Source: JALHUB01 sp963719465 (GTDB taxonomy: Bacteria; Chloroflexota; Dehalococcoidia; DSTF01; JALHUB01). From it: DNA of 64,000 nucleotides. The first letter of the stretch is position 1. Every line of letters begins with the position of its first letter. Below are positions 1 through 8,535 of this stretch, piece by piece. The stretch covers positions 930,001 to 994,000 of the forward strand of contig OY970386.1 of the NCBI GenBank assembly GCA_963719465.1, in the 5' to 3' direction. The translations under genes were made by a program, and so were the position numbers. The notes below the pieces were generated by a model, which searched no databases, was not told the origin of the DNA, and worked only from the letters and a program-made list of their open reading frames with translations.

Positions 1-455
1 AGGCCACCAGTCGCCGTTGTTGTAGCACTCTGGGAAGGTTTTGTCAAGTACCCCCGAGCGAAACTGCCGGAAATAAACTACGTGAGCGGGAACAGCTGTG
101 AGGGGCTGATGGATCACCTCCAGTTGCGGGCGCCGGGTCCGAAGGATTTTCGCTTCATTTTCTCGAAAGATTTAACGCCCCGGCTGCTGCTTCATAACAC
201 AAAGGGAGCGGGGCGACGCTAGGATATTGTCCTATCTTGAAATCGGAGTTTGCATTGAGCCATGGTTGTTATGTAACTTGGCGCATCGATTATGGTAAGC
301 TGTGTCGCGGTGGCGTAGTCCCCCTTTCTAGTCTCGGGAGGTGGAGGAGCCAATCTGGCTAGGAGGAGGGTGTGTCTTCCCAATTGACTGGGCATTGCTG
401 AAGTGCCTTTGTCGGATGGAAGTAACGTAAGCGGGGGTCTTCCATTAATACTGGT
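1..455. other. Non-coding leader region before the cohesin operon
   Basis: I see no convincing gene here on either strand. Long antisense open frames that run into the following gene look like compositional shadows of its Thr/Pro repeats. A purine-rich AGGAGGAGG run lies at 361-369 but no matching open frame follows it. The region presumably holds the promoter of the downstream cohesin operon, but no clear -35/-10 pair stands out. Confidence 0.5.
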
Positions 456-3400
456 ATGAAGACGTGGCAAGGGAGCGTCCTTCTCTGCGCGGCGTTGCTG
501 GCATGCGCCCTGTTCGTCGTTCATCACTTCACCTCCGCCTCCGCGCAGCAGGCGGTGGTCAGCGTGGATCCGCCTTCTCAAAGCGTGGATGCGGGGAACT
601 CGTTCAGCATCAACGTGATGGTGGACGACGTTTCGAATCTCGGCGCGTATGAGTTCGTCATTCAGTATGATCCGGCGCTCGTATCGTTCCAATCGGCCTC
701 GAACGGGCCTTTCCTGGGCAGCACCGGCCGATCTCTCTATCTTCTCAACCCGGTGGTCGATCCGGTGGCCGGGACCGTTCGCTACGGTTGCGGCACGCTG
801 GGTGGCGGGGACGGCCCGAGCGGTTCCGGCGAGCTGGCGACGCTGACATTCAACGCCCTGGCGGCGGGGCAAAGCTCTCTGGACTTCACCACGGTGAATC
901 TCAGCGATCCCTTGAGCAATGACATTCCCGCCGGGGCTGTCGGCGGCGTCGTCCTCATCGGTGGGGTGACGCCCAACCCTACGGCTACGCGCACGAGCAC
1001 GCCCACGCCGTCGCCGTCGCCGACGCCGGGCCCGGTGTGCGAAGGGACGACAGGGGGGGTTGTCGCCTGCTTGCGACCGGCGGGCCAGACGGCTTCGCGG
1101 GGCAGTGATTTCAGCGTCGATATCGTTGTAAACAACGTGACCAATTTGGGCGCTTTCCAGGCCGGCCTTCAGTACGATCCGGTCATCGCTTCGCCGGTGA
1201 GCATTCAGGTGGGTCCGTTCCTCGGCAGCACCGGCCGCAGCGTTAGTTGCAGTGTGCCGACTCCAGCCGCGGATAGCACGGTCCGGTTGGTGTGCACGAC
1301 GTTGGGGACTTCTCCAGCGGCAGCCAGCGGCAACGGCGTCCTTGCCACCGTCACTTTCACAGCGGTTCGCGAGGGCATCGGCATAATGGACTTGAGCGAT
1401 TTCACCCTTACCGACATCCAAGGGAACGCCATTTCGCTGAACGCGCTTTTGAGTGGAACGGTCGTGGTAGAGCCGGCGCCGACACCAACGCCGGGCCCGT
1501 CGCCCACGCCAACAGATACTCCGACATCGACGCCAACCGTTCCCGCTGCGACGGCCGGACCGAGCGCGACGCCGACGATAACGCGCACGCCCAGACCGAC
1601 ATGGACGACCGGTCCGACTCCCACCTTCGCGCCGACGGCGACGAACATACCGCCAGGCGAAGCAGCGACGGTGGCGCTGTCGCCGGAATCGCAGCCGTCG
1701 AAGGTCGGGGTGCCATTCGACGTTGACGTGACGGTTGACGGAGTCGCGAGCCTCGGGGCGTATGAGGTCACTCTCGGTTTCGATCCGGCCTTCCTCCAAC
1801 CCGCCAGTCACGTAAACCTCTACGGGAACACCGTTTACGACGTGGACGATGGGCCGTTCCTCGGCAGTACCGGCCGCGATGTGAACTGCATTGACCTGCA
1901 AATAAACGTCTCCAGCGTTCGTCTGGTGTGTATCACGATGGGTCCAGAGCCGGCGGGGGCCAGCGGCGGAGGGGTGCTGGCCACTTTCGGCTTTGTTCCG
2001 CTGAAGACCGGCAATACGGAGGTCACTCTAGACGAGCTGATCCTGACCAATCCAATGGCCGGGGTCATTCCCCTTAACATCACCGGACCAACGAGCTCAA
2101 CGACGATCGGGCCGGGACCAACGCCGACGGAGACGCCCACGCCGGGACCGAGCTGGACGCCGACGGATACTCCCACGTTCGGGCCGACGCCGACCGGGAC
2201 ACCTACGCCGACAATTGCTCCCAACGTGCCGGCGGTCGTTGTCGACCCGGCTTCCCAGTCGGTGAAGCTGGGCGATTACATCGTTATCGATGTGATGATC
2301 CAGAACGTCTCGAACGTGGCGGCCTATGAATTCACCGTGGCGTTCAATCCAAACGTCGTTGCGCTGGCGGGCATCAGCGACGGTTCATTCCTGGGCAGCA
2401 CCGGACGCTCGGAATTCTGCCCGTCGCCGACGATTGGCGACTCGACGGTTCGATTCGGCTGTGTGAGCAGCGGGAGCGCGCCCGGCGCCAGCGGGACCGG
2501 CCTGCTGGCAGAGGTCGTGTTCCATGCTATCGGTCCGGGCACGACGCCGTTCCACTTTGCGATGTTTACGCTGGCCGATTCTCTGGGCGAGAGCGTCAGC
2601 GCGCAGATAGGAGACGGACTGGCCGTCGTCGAGCCGCCGGACACGCCCACGCCGACTGTAACATCGACGCCGACGAACACGGCAACTCCCACGGATACGC
2701 CCACAGACACGGCGACTCCCACGGATACGCCGACTGAGACACCAACGGTCACGGACACGCCGACGGCTACGGATACGCCGACTGAGACACCAACCGAGAC
2801 GCCAACAGATACGCCGACGGCCACCAACACGCCGACTGAGACGCCAACAGACACGCCGACGGCCACCAACACGCCTACTGAGACGCCAACAGACACGCCG
2901 ACGGCTACGTATACGCCCACCGAGACACCGACAGACACGCCGACGGCCACCGATACGCCGACCGAGACGCCAACAGACACGCCGACGGCCACCAACACGC
3001 CGACTGACACGCCAACAGATACGCCGACGGCTACCGATACGCCGACCGAGACGCCGACGGACACGCCGACGGCCACCGATACGCCGACCGAGACGCCTAC
3101 CGACACACCGACCGAAACACCGACACCCACCCAACCCCCTCTCGGACCAGGGGTGGTGTTCATCGATCCGGCTTCTCAATCGGCGGTAGAGGGCGATTAC
3201 CTGACGGTTGACGTCAAGGTGAACGAAGTCCTGGATGTGGGAGCTTACCAGTTCACGCTACTATTCGACCCCAGTGTCTTGACGCCCGTGGGAGTCAGCG
3301 ATGGGACCTTCCTCGGCAGCACGGGACGGTCCGAGACCTGCTCAACGCCGGTGGTGAGTGCCGGAGCGGTAACTTTCGGCTGCACGAGCAGCGGCGGCGA

Positions 3401-4280
3401 AGCGGGGGCCAGCGGCAGCGGACTGCTGGCTGAGGCTATCTTCCAGGCCGCGGGAGCTGGCATAAGTTCAGTAGACCTCACCTCATCGGAGCTTTTCGAT
3501 TCTTCCGGCGGGACGATCAGCATTGGCGTCGTCGGCGGGAGCGTATTCGTGTCGCCTCGGACGGAGACGCCTACCGATACGCCGACCGAGACGCCGGCAA
3601 CGACCGACACTCCAACCGTGATACCGACGCTGACAGACACTCCGACGGAGACACCGACACCCACCCAACCCCCTCTCGGGCCAGGGGTGGTGTTCATCGA
3701 TCCGGCTTCTCAATCGGCGGTAGAGGGCGATTACCTGACGGTTAACGTCAAGGTGAACGAAGTCCTGGATGTGGGAGCTTACCAGTTCACGCTACTATTC
3801 GACCCCAGTGTCTTGACGCCCGTGGGAGTCAGCGATGGGACCTTCCTCGGCAGCACGGGACGGTCCGAGACCTGCTCAACGCCGGTGGTGAGTGCCGGAG
3901 CGGTAACTTTCGGCTGCACGAGCAGCGGCGGCGAAGCGGGGGCCAGCGGCAGCGGACTGCTGGCTGAGGCTATCTTCCAGGCCGCAGGAGCCGGCATAAG
4001 TTCGCTGGACCTCACCTCATCGAAGCTTTTCGATTCTTCCGGCGGGACGATCAGCATCGGCATCGTCGGCGGAAGCGTATTCGTGTCGCCTCTGGAGGGC
4101 ATAGCCTCACCTTCGGACACATCACCTCGATACGCCAGCCTCGCAATGATGGCGGGCGTCGGCCTTCTGGCGCCTATGCTCGGGAGCAGGGCGTCAGGCA
4201 GGAAGCGACGACGGGGCCTGCTCCGTCGCGCACGGACGGGCCTGAAGCGTATGAAGTCACTCATGAGAGGTGCACGTTGA
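456..4280 (+). CDS. Secreted six-cohesin scaffold-like protein
   Basis: The 1274-residue protein starts with a signal peptide (about 1-31, ending near ASAQQ). Six cohesin-type beta-sandwich modules follow at roughly 33-165, 195-340, 403-548, 592-727, 896-1034 and 1074-1212. Most carry the motif FLGSTGR. They are separated by Thr/Pro linkers; the longest (about 728-890) is a tandem repeat. The C-terminus has a hydrophobic stretch (about 1220-1240) followed by an Arg/Lys-rich tail, as expected for membrane or wall retention. Cohesins of cellulosomes bind dockerins, and the next gene encodes a dockerin-like module, so a scaffolding role outside the cell is an inference. Modules 5 and 6 are almost identical at DNA level. 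The ATG has no strong Shine-Dalgarno site. Confidence 0.85.
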   Translation: MKTWQGSVLLCAALLACALFVVHHFTSASAQQAVVSVDPPSQSVDAGNSFSINVMVDDVSNLGAYEFVIQYDPALVSFQSASNGPFLGSTGRSLYLLNPVVDPVAGTVRYGCGTLGGGDGPSGSGELATLTFNALAAGQSSLDFTTVNLSDPLSNDIPAGAVGGVVLIGGVTPNPTATRTSTPTPSPSPTPGPVCEGTTGGVVACLRPAGQTASRGSDFSVDIVVNNVTNLGAFQAGLQYDPVIASPVSIQVGPFLGSTGRSVSCSVPTPAADSTVRLVCTTLGTSPAAASGNGVLATVTFTAVREGIGIMDLSDFTLTDIQGNAISLNALLSGTVVVEPAPTPTPGPSPTPTDTPTSTPTVPAATAGPSATPTITRTPRPTWTTGPTPTFAPTATNIPPGEAATVALSPESQPSKVGVPFDVDVTVDGVASLGAYEVTLGFDPAFLQPASHVNLYGNTVYDVDDGPFLGSTGRDVNCIDLQINVSSVRLVCITMGPEPAGASGGGVLATFGFVPLKTGNTEVTLDELILTNPMAGVIPLNITGPTSSTTIGPGPTPTETPTPGPSWTPTDTPTFGPTPTGTPTPTIAPNVPAVVVDPASQSVKLGDYIVIDVMIQNVSNVAAYEFTVAFNPNVVALAGISDGSFLGSTGRSEFCPSPTIGDSTVRFGCVSSGSAPGASGTGLLAEVVFHAIGPGTTPFHFAMFTLADSLGESVSAQIGDGLAVVEPPDTPTPTVTSTPTNTATPTDTPTDTATPTDTPTETPTVTDTPTATDTPTETPTETPTDTPTATNTPTETPTDTPTATNTPTETPTDTPTATYTPTETPTDTPTATDTPTETPTDTPTATNTPTDTPTDTPTATDTPTETPTDTPTATDTPTETPTDTPTETPTPTQPPLGPGVVFIDPASQSAVEGDYLTVDVKVNEVLDVGAYQFTLLFDPSVLTPVGVSDGTFLGSTGRSETCSTPVVSAGAVTFGCTSSGGEAGASGSGLLAEAIFQAAGAGISSVDLTSSELFDSSGGTISIGVVGGSVFVSPRTETPTDTPTETPATTDTPTVIPTLTDTPTETPTPTQPPLGPGVVFIDPASQSAVEGDYLTVNVKVNEVLDVGAYQFTLLFDPSVLTPVGVSDGTFLGSTGRSETCSTPVVSAGAVTFGCTSSGGEAGASGSGLLAEAIFQAAGAGISSLDLTSSKLFDSSGGTISIGIVGGSVFVSPLEGIASPSDTSPRYASLAMMAGVGLLAPMLGSRASGRKRRRGLLRRARTGLKRMKSLMRGAR
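2641..3130 (+). repeat. Coding tandem repeat of the Thr/Pro linker
   Basis: This stretch encodes repeats of TPTETPTDTPTATN with N, D or Y variants at the last position. The period is about 14 codons (42 bases). Third-base differences between units show that the repeat is not freshly expanded along its whole length. The Thr-rich linker may be a site of O-glycosylation, which is an inference. Confidence 0.8.
3121..3558 (+). repeat. Long direct repeat, copy 1 (cohesin module 5)
   Basis: About 438 bases are nearly identical to 3655-4092, at an offset of 534 bases (178 codons, in frame). Only a few substitutions separate the copies, for example GAC/AAC at residue DV/NV, and GTAGAC/CTGGAC. The copy covers a complete cohesin module plus the preceding linker end, so it looks like a recent in-frame duplication or gene conversion. 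Confidence 0.9.
3655..4092 (+). repeat. Long direct repeat, copy 2 (cohesin module 6)
   Basis: Second copy of the 438-base in-frame repeat that starts at 3121. It encodes the last cohesin module and is directly followed by the membrane-anchor segment of the protein. Confidence 0.9.
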
Positions 4281-5695
4281 CGCCAGTCGCGAGACTGCTT
4301 CGACGGCCGGGAGGCGGCTCCGCGCCCACGGGCGCAGGGCCACGCGGAGGGAGGCGGAAGCGCTTCGCGATGTGGCTTGCCGTCGCGCTGATTGTGGCGG
4401 GCGGCGCGTGGATTGCCTGCACGACGCATCATCTGAGGCCGTCGGTGGCCAGCGCGGGAAACCCCATCGTGCTCTCGATAGACCCTCCGGCGGCGGACCT
4501 GTGGATTTGCAGCGGGTCGGGGCCGGATTGCTCGGGGAACGGCGAAGGAAGTGTGACAGTCGCGGATGTGCTCACGAACCCGCCGTCCGGCTTTCAGGTG
4601 GGCGGATTTGACTTCAGGGTCTATTTCGATAGGAACATCGTCAATCTGAGCGCGACCGAAGGTCCTTTCCTCGGCAGCACCGGCCGGCAGACTCAATGCA
4701 AGCAGAATGTGACGCAGAGCTATCTGGAGATGATCTGCACATCGTCGGGGAGCGAGCCGGGACCGAGCGGCTGGGGCGTTCTGGCCTATTTGACGATTAC
4801 GCCGAACATCATCATCCGGCCAACGCTGAACAACGGCGTTCAGACCGTCATTACACAGAGCGGGGCCAGCCTGACCGATACGTCGGGCAATCAGACCGTT
4901 ATCGGCGAGACGGATGGGTCGACGATCATGGTCCGTGCGCTGGAAGGCGACGTGAACAAGGATTGCCGGGTGAATGTGGTCGACGAGCAGTCGGAGGCCG
5001 TTCGCTACGGGACGACTCTCGGTCTGTGGCCCTATGATTTGTGGTTTGACCTCGAGCCCTGGACCGGCGACTACGACATCGACATCAAGGACTTGCAGTT
5101 CGTGTTCGGCCGGGATTCCTGGACCTGCAAGAGTCGCGAGCCTCCCAAAACGCCAACGCCGACGTTCACGGCCACGGCGACAGCGTCGAATACGCCCACG
5201 CCAACCGAGACGCCGACGCCAACCCAGACGCCAACTTCCACGCCGGTCACGCCATCGCCCACTTTCACAGCGACCGCTCCGGCTACGCCTTCGCGCACGC
5301 CTACGACACCTACGGCCACTTCGACGCCCAAGCGTAAGACATCCACGCCGACGAAGACGAGCACGCCTGCCACCGCTACATCCACGCCGGTGCCGGGGAC
5401 GGCCACTTCCACTCCGCAGGAAGAGATCTCGCCGATAGAGCGTACGCCGACGCCCAAGACGGGCGTTTCGCCCGCAGAGATTACGCGCAGCCCCACGGCG
5501 TTGCCGGGATCGGGCGCTGGCAGGCCTTTCGACGACAACTCCAACGGGACCGTCGCGCTAATCCTCGCAGCGCTGCTGGCGCTGGTGGGCTGGATGGCGA
5601 TAACGCGCGTGAAGTGGGCCGCGAGCGGTCTCGCCAGAGGCCTGTCGGAAGCGGTAAGATCATTACCACGAGGCTCCCGAGGCTCTCGACGCTAG
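4277..5695 (+). CDS. Secreted cohesin-dockerin protein with membrane anchor
   Basis: The TTG start overlaps the upstream stop (TTGA) and has AGAGG six bases before it, so translation is probably coupled to the scaffold gene. The 472-residue product has an N-terminal membrane segment or signal (about 30-60) and one cohesin module (about 65-215) containing FLGSTGRQ. A dockerin-like module follows at about 224-285: the first loop, DVNKDCRVNVVD, has the Asp/Asn pattern of a calcium-binding dockerin loop, while the second repeat (DIDIKDLQFVFG) is a longer variant. A Thr/Pro linker (about 290-420) and a C-terminal membrane helix (about 426-450) complete it. Having both modules on one chain suggests an adaptor in an extracellular assembly. 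The pairing itself is inferred. Confidence 0.8.
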   Translation: MTPVARLLRRPGGGSAPTGAGPRGGRRKRFAMWLAVALIVAGGAWIACTTHHLRPSVASAGNPIVLSIDPPAADLWICSGSGPDCSGNGEGSVTVADVLTNPPSGFQVGGFDFRVYFDRNIVNLSATEGPFLGSTGRQTQCKQNVTQSYLEMICTSSGSEPGPSGWGVLAYLTITPNIIIRPTLNNGVQTVITQSGASLTDTSGNQTVIGETDGSTIMVRALEGDVNKDCRVNVVDEQSEAVRYGTTLGLWPYDLWFDLEPWTGDYDIDIKDLQFVFGRDSWTCKSREPPKTPTPTFTATATASNTPTPTETPTPTQTPTSTPVTPSPTFTATAPATPSRTPTTPTATSTPKRKTSTPTKTSTPATATSTPVPGTATSTPQEEISPIERTPTPKTGVSPAEITRSPTALPGSGAGRPFDDNSNGTVALILAALLALVGWMAITRVKWAASGLARGLSEAVRSLPRGSRGSRR

Positions 5696-5809
5696 GGTGA
5701 ACATAGAGAGGCGGAGGGCTGCAACCGATATCACATATGAAACGTTGGTGCTATTCTGCAGATGGACTTCGCTGAGGCGGGGTTCATAGCGAAAGAGGTA
5801 ACCTGGAGC

Positions 5810-6487
5810 ATGAGAAGTCAACGCGTTTACCGGTATGCGACTATAGGACTGCTGGGGCTGGCGCTAACGCTTGCCGGTTTCGCGGGAACGGCGGGAGCCC
5901 AGGGATCCACCGCCACGATGACGGTCCAACCGCCTTCCTCCGAGCAGCCGATCAAAGCGGGGGGTCCCGATATCGAGGTCAATGTTCTCGCGTCAGGCGT
6001 GCACAACCTCGCGGCGTTTCAGTTCAGCCTTCAGTACGATTCGTCAATCCTGAAGTACAAGACGGTCGACGGCGGGCCGATGCTCGGCAGCAGCGGACGA
6101 CAGGTCAACTGCCTTGACCCGAAGGTGACCGACAACGGAAAGCAGGAGATGCTGCAGTTCAACTGCGTGACGCTGGGACCGCCGGTTTCTATGGGCGGCA
6201 AAGCCGGACCGGACGGGTCGGGCGTCCTGGCGACGGTGACGTTTTCGCCAAAGGGCGGTGGAACCTCGCCGCTTCAGCTATCGGATGCGATACTGGTGGC
6301 AGCCGAGGTAGACTCGACTGGAATGCCGGTAGATATCCCAACGACCGCTGAGAGCGCGTCGATGGACATTGCCGGTAAGAGCGGTGGCTTCGCCTGGCCA
6401 ATCGTTTTCTTGGCCTTCGGGGCGGTGGTGGTAGTAGGGTTGGTCGGAGGCGGCGGGGTGTTCGTCGCGAAGCGTCGCCGGTCCTAG
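5810..6487 (+). CDS. Single-cohesin membrane-anchored protein
   Basis: The chosen ATG at 5810 is preceded by GAAAGAGG and begins a normal signal peptide (MRSQRVYRYATIGLLG), cleaved near AGAQG. An in-frame ATG at 5762 lacks a ribosome site. The 225-residue protein holds one cohesin module with MLGSSGRQ, the counterpart of FLGSTGR in the two upstream proteins. It ends in a C-terminal membrane helix followed by KRRRS. It lies 114 bases after the cohesin-dockerin gene and ends in a terminator, so it closes the cohesin operon. It could be a surface anchor for the other two, which is an inference. Confidence 0.8.
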   Translation: MRSQRVYRYATIGLLGLALTLAGFAGTAGAQGSTATMTVQPPSSEQPIKAGGPDIEVNVLASGVHNLAAFQFSLQYDSSILKYKTVDGGPMLGSSGRQVNCLDPKVTDNGKQEMLQFNCVTLGPPVSMGGKAGPDGSGVLATVTFSPKGGGTSPLQLSDAILVAAEVDSTGMPVDIPTTAESASMDIAGKSGGFAWPIVFLAFGAVVVVGLVGGGGVFVAKRRRS

Positions 6488-6510
6488 CGGTTCACGTTTC
6501 GAACTTCAAT

Positions 6511-6540
6511 GCGGCGCTCGATGTATCGGGCGCCGCTTTT
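6511..6540 (+). terminator. Rho-independent terminator of the cohesin operon
   Basis: Perfect inverted repeat GCGGCGC / GCGCCGC with a 12-base loop, followed by TTTT. It lies 24 bases after the stop of the one-cohesin gene. Confidence 0.85.
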
Positions 6541-6560
6541 GCATGTCAGGGATTCAAGAA

Positions 6561-6591
6561 AGGGCCCTCGTCTCACGGCGAGGGCCCTTTT
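6561..6591. terminator. Bidirectional terminator between convergent genes
   Basis: The stem AGGGCCCTCG / CGAGGGCCCT is flanked by A-rich sequence on the left and TTTT on the right. It can serve both the + strand cohesin operon and the convergent gene that ends at 6611. Confidence 0.85.
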
Positions 6592-6610
6592 CGTCATTTG
6601 CGTCGTTTCG

Positions 6611-7711
6611 CTACGCCTTGCGGGCGCGCCATCTCCGGTAGCCGAACCAGCCGCCACCCCCGACGACGATGAGGACGACGACGATAATGCCGACTATCAG
6701 GCCAACGTTCGTGCCGGATGAGCCGCCGCTAGCGTTCTGGGATGTGCCGGAAGGCTTTACGGTAGCCGTCGCCTGAGCCGTCGCCTGAGCCGTCGCCTTG
6801 CTGGTGGCGACGCTCGTCGCAGCGGCCTTCGTGGCGGCGGACGCAGCGGTGGACGTGGCGTTGATCGAGGCTGCGGGCGTCCCTTGCGCTATGGCTGTTG
6901 CGGCGGCGGCGGACGTGGTAGTTGCCGCCGCTGCGATGGCAGCGGCAGCCGCGGTGGCGTCGGCAGGCGCGGGCGGTGAGACGGTCACGCCGGGAGCGCC
7001 CGTGGGCTGCGGGGTCGGCGACGCGGGGCCGGGAGCACTAACGACCACAGTGCCACCCTTGCAGGGGTTGCTATCCTGGTCGCAGGTGAACATATCTGTC
7101 CCGTCATAGCGAGCGGCCGTCGATAGCCTGATCTTCAGCTGGTCCGTCCCTTGGGACGCGGCCATGAAGTGGATCATTCCCACGGGGACTGACACTCCCG
7201 CGCCGAAGGGGAGAGTCCCGCGATTGTTTGCATCGATGCACGTGAGCGATATCTCATTGGCGTTATCGCTGCAGGTGGCGGGCAACACGGCGGCGACGTT
7301 GCAATCCCAGCCAGCGCCCAGGTCAGGCGAGGAGAAAGTTGTGCTGCCGGCGTTCGTGTCCGGGTTGCCGTCGAGACAGAAGCTGTCCCCGCAGTCCACG
7401 GGAATGCAGTGGTCAATGCCATCATTGTTATCAATATGCACTTCGAAGGCGTTGGGGGGAGAGTCGGAGTCGGTAAGGCAGATGGCCACGTCGTAGTCGT
7501 TCCCCTGGGTAACCGTTACGGTGTCGTCGACAGGGTTGCAGGGGCCGCTGCCGTTGGTAGGATTCATGTCCAGCTGGATATAGGGCGAAACCCCTTGCGC
7601 CTTCGCCGGAGACGTGAAGACACGCGACGGCAGCAGCAGCGCGACGGCCACCCCGATGCCTATGAGGGGGATCACCAGGGCCAGCAAGCGAAGTGAAATC
7701 CGAGTTTTCAT
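6611..7711 (-). CDS. Secreted cohesin-like protein with Ala/Thr linker and C-terminal anchor
   Basis: The ATG is preceded by GGAGGC at a good distance. The 366-residue protein has a signal peptide ending near AKAQG and a Cys-containing beta-rich domain (about 40-225). A low-complexity Ala/Thr linker follows (about 235-325), then a strong C-terminal membrane helix (GLIVGIIVVVLIVVG) and a basic tail. Its first domain is paralogous to the protein at 25164-26108: both carry NPxNGxGPCxPVD near the start of the mature chain and later CLDxNPDxNAGST and DLGxGWDC. It is probably related to cohesin-type folds, but that is only an inference. No enzymatic motif is seen. Confidence 0.75.
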   Translation of the reverse strand: MKTRISLRLLALVIPLIGIGVAVALLLPSRVFTSPAKAQGVSPYIQLDMNPTNGSGPCNPVDDTVTVTQGNDYDVAICLTDSDSPPNAFEVHIDNNDGIDHCIPVDCGDSFCLDGNPDTNAGSTTFSSPDLGAGWDCNVAAVLPATCSDNANEISLTCIDANNRGTLPFGAGVSVPVGMIHFMAASQGTDQLKIRLSTAARYDGTDMFTCDQDSNPCKGGTVVVSAPGPASPTPQPTGAPGVTVSPPAPADATAAAAAIAAAATTTSAAAATAIAQGTPAASINATSTAASAATKAAATSVATSKATAQATAQATATVKPSGTSQNASGGSSGTNVGLIVGIIVVVLIVVGGGGWFGYRRWRARKA

Positions 7712-7827
7712 TGATTGCCTCCAGCGTTATGTCGATTAACGGTGAGGGTAGATGCAGGATAAGCTCTGAAGGGCCAGCGGTCAAGCTTGTGGGGGGTAAA
7801 GTGCGTCATTTTGTTCGCGCGATCAAA

Positions 7828-7869
7828 GTGCCATTTCTCGGTTGACGGAGGACGCATAAGTGCTATCCT
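7828..7869 (+). promoter_or_regulatory. Promoter matching the capsid-cluster promoters
   Basis: GTGCCAT, then 7 bases, TTGACG (7842-7847), 16 bases, and TATCCT (7864-7869). The arrangement box-N7-TTGACG is the same as in the three promoters of the 27-42 kb capsid cluster, which have GTGACAT-N7-TTGAC. The ATG of the fibre-like gene lies 36 bases after the -10. Confidence 0.6.
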
Positions 7870-7904
7870 TTCGGCTGCGTACGAGAGAGAGCCAGGAGAG
7901 AGTG

Positions 7905-8372
7905 ATGGCAAAGTTACGAATGTTCGGTGAGCTGCTCGAGGCGGGTGGCGCGGTCGAGGGCGACGGCGGGAGCGGCGGCGCTTTGCAGGTGGCGCGCGTG
8001 ATCAGGACGGCTGGCGACTATCAAACAACGAGCTCGTCGTTCATCGATGTCGATCCGAGCAACCTCGTCATCAACATGACGACAGGGGCGAACTGGGTGC
8101 TGCTTTTGCTGCTCGGTTCGAGCTACGCTTCCGGCATTCAGTACGAATGCTTCGATTTCACGATCGATGGAACGCGACAGGGCGGCAGCTACGGTGTCCA
8201 GTACGTTCAGCCCTATTACCTGCAGGACCTCCAGATCATTTGGTTGGCTCAGGTGTCGGCAGGAAGCCACGTCTTCAAGCCGCAGTGGCGGGCGAACGGC
8301 AGCACCTGCACCCTGCGGGCGAGCAATCAGTACTCACCTTTGGTCTTTGCCGTCGTGGAGCTCGCCTGCTAG
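7905..8372 (+). CDS. Phage-fibre-like (C1q/jelly-roll type) small protein
   Basis: I chose the ATG at 7905 because AGGAGAG lies just before it; an in-frame start at 7860 has no ribosome site. The 155-residue product has no signal peptide. It has a Gly-rich N-terminal part (LEAGGAVEGDGGSGGA) and a beta-rich C-terminal half. The closing pattern, GSHVFKPQWRANGSTCTL then SPLVFAVVEL, resembles the last strands of C1q/TNF-like jelly rolls used in phage tail fibres. This resemblance is from memory of the fold family and is tentative. Its promoter looks like those of the capsid cluster 20 kb away, which supports a role as a particle component. Otherwise it is uncharacterised. Confidence 0.6.
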   Translation: MAKLRMFGELLEAGGAVEGDGGSGGALQVARVIRTAGDYQTTSSSFIDVDPSNLVINMTTGANWVLLLLLGSSYASGIQYECFDFTIDGTRQGGSYGVQYVQPYYLQDLQIIWLAQVSAGSHVFKPQWRANGSTCTLRASNQYSPLVFAVVELAC

Positions 8373-8535
8373 ACGCAACGAGCTCGGCGGGGCAAAATGA
8401 CATCCCCCGTTAACTTTTGAGACCGTGAAGCGTTTTGATCTTCGTGGGAGCTCGGCCCCGCAGTTCAGATGGACGTGCTCGGACGGCTATGTTATGTTAT
8501 TAGTCAACGATTCTTACGTGACAGGAGTCCGAGGC

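Noticed and set aside
110..121. TGGATCACCTCC, resembling the 3' end of 16S rRNA
   Set aside because: Only these 12 bases match. The flanking bases do not follow 16S rRNA on either side, so it is chance.
2641..3130. Possible CRISPR-like periodic repeat
   Set aside because: The repeat is in frame with the cohesin gene, units are contiguous without spacers, and variation follows codon third bases.
2324..3179. Long antisense open frames with Val/Gly or Arg-rich repeats opposite the Thr/Pro linker
   Set aside because: They are the reverse reading of the 42-base linker repeat, have no ribosome site, and are seen opposite every Thr/Pro linker in the window.
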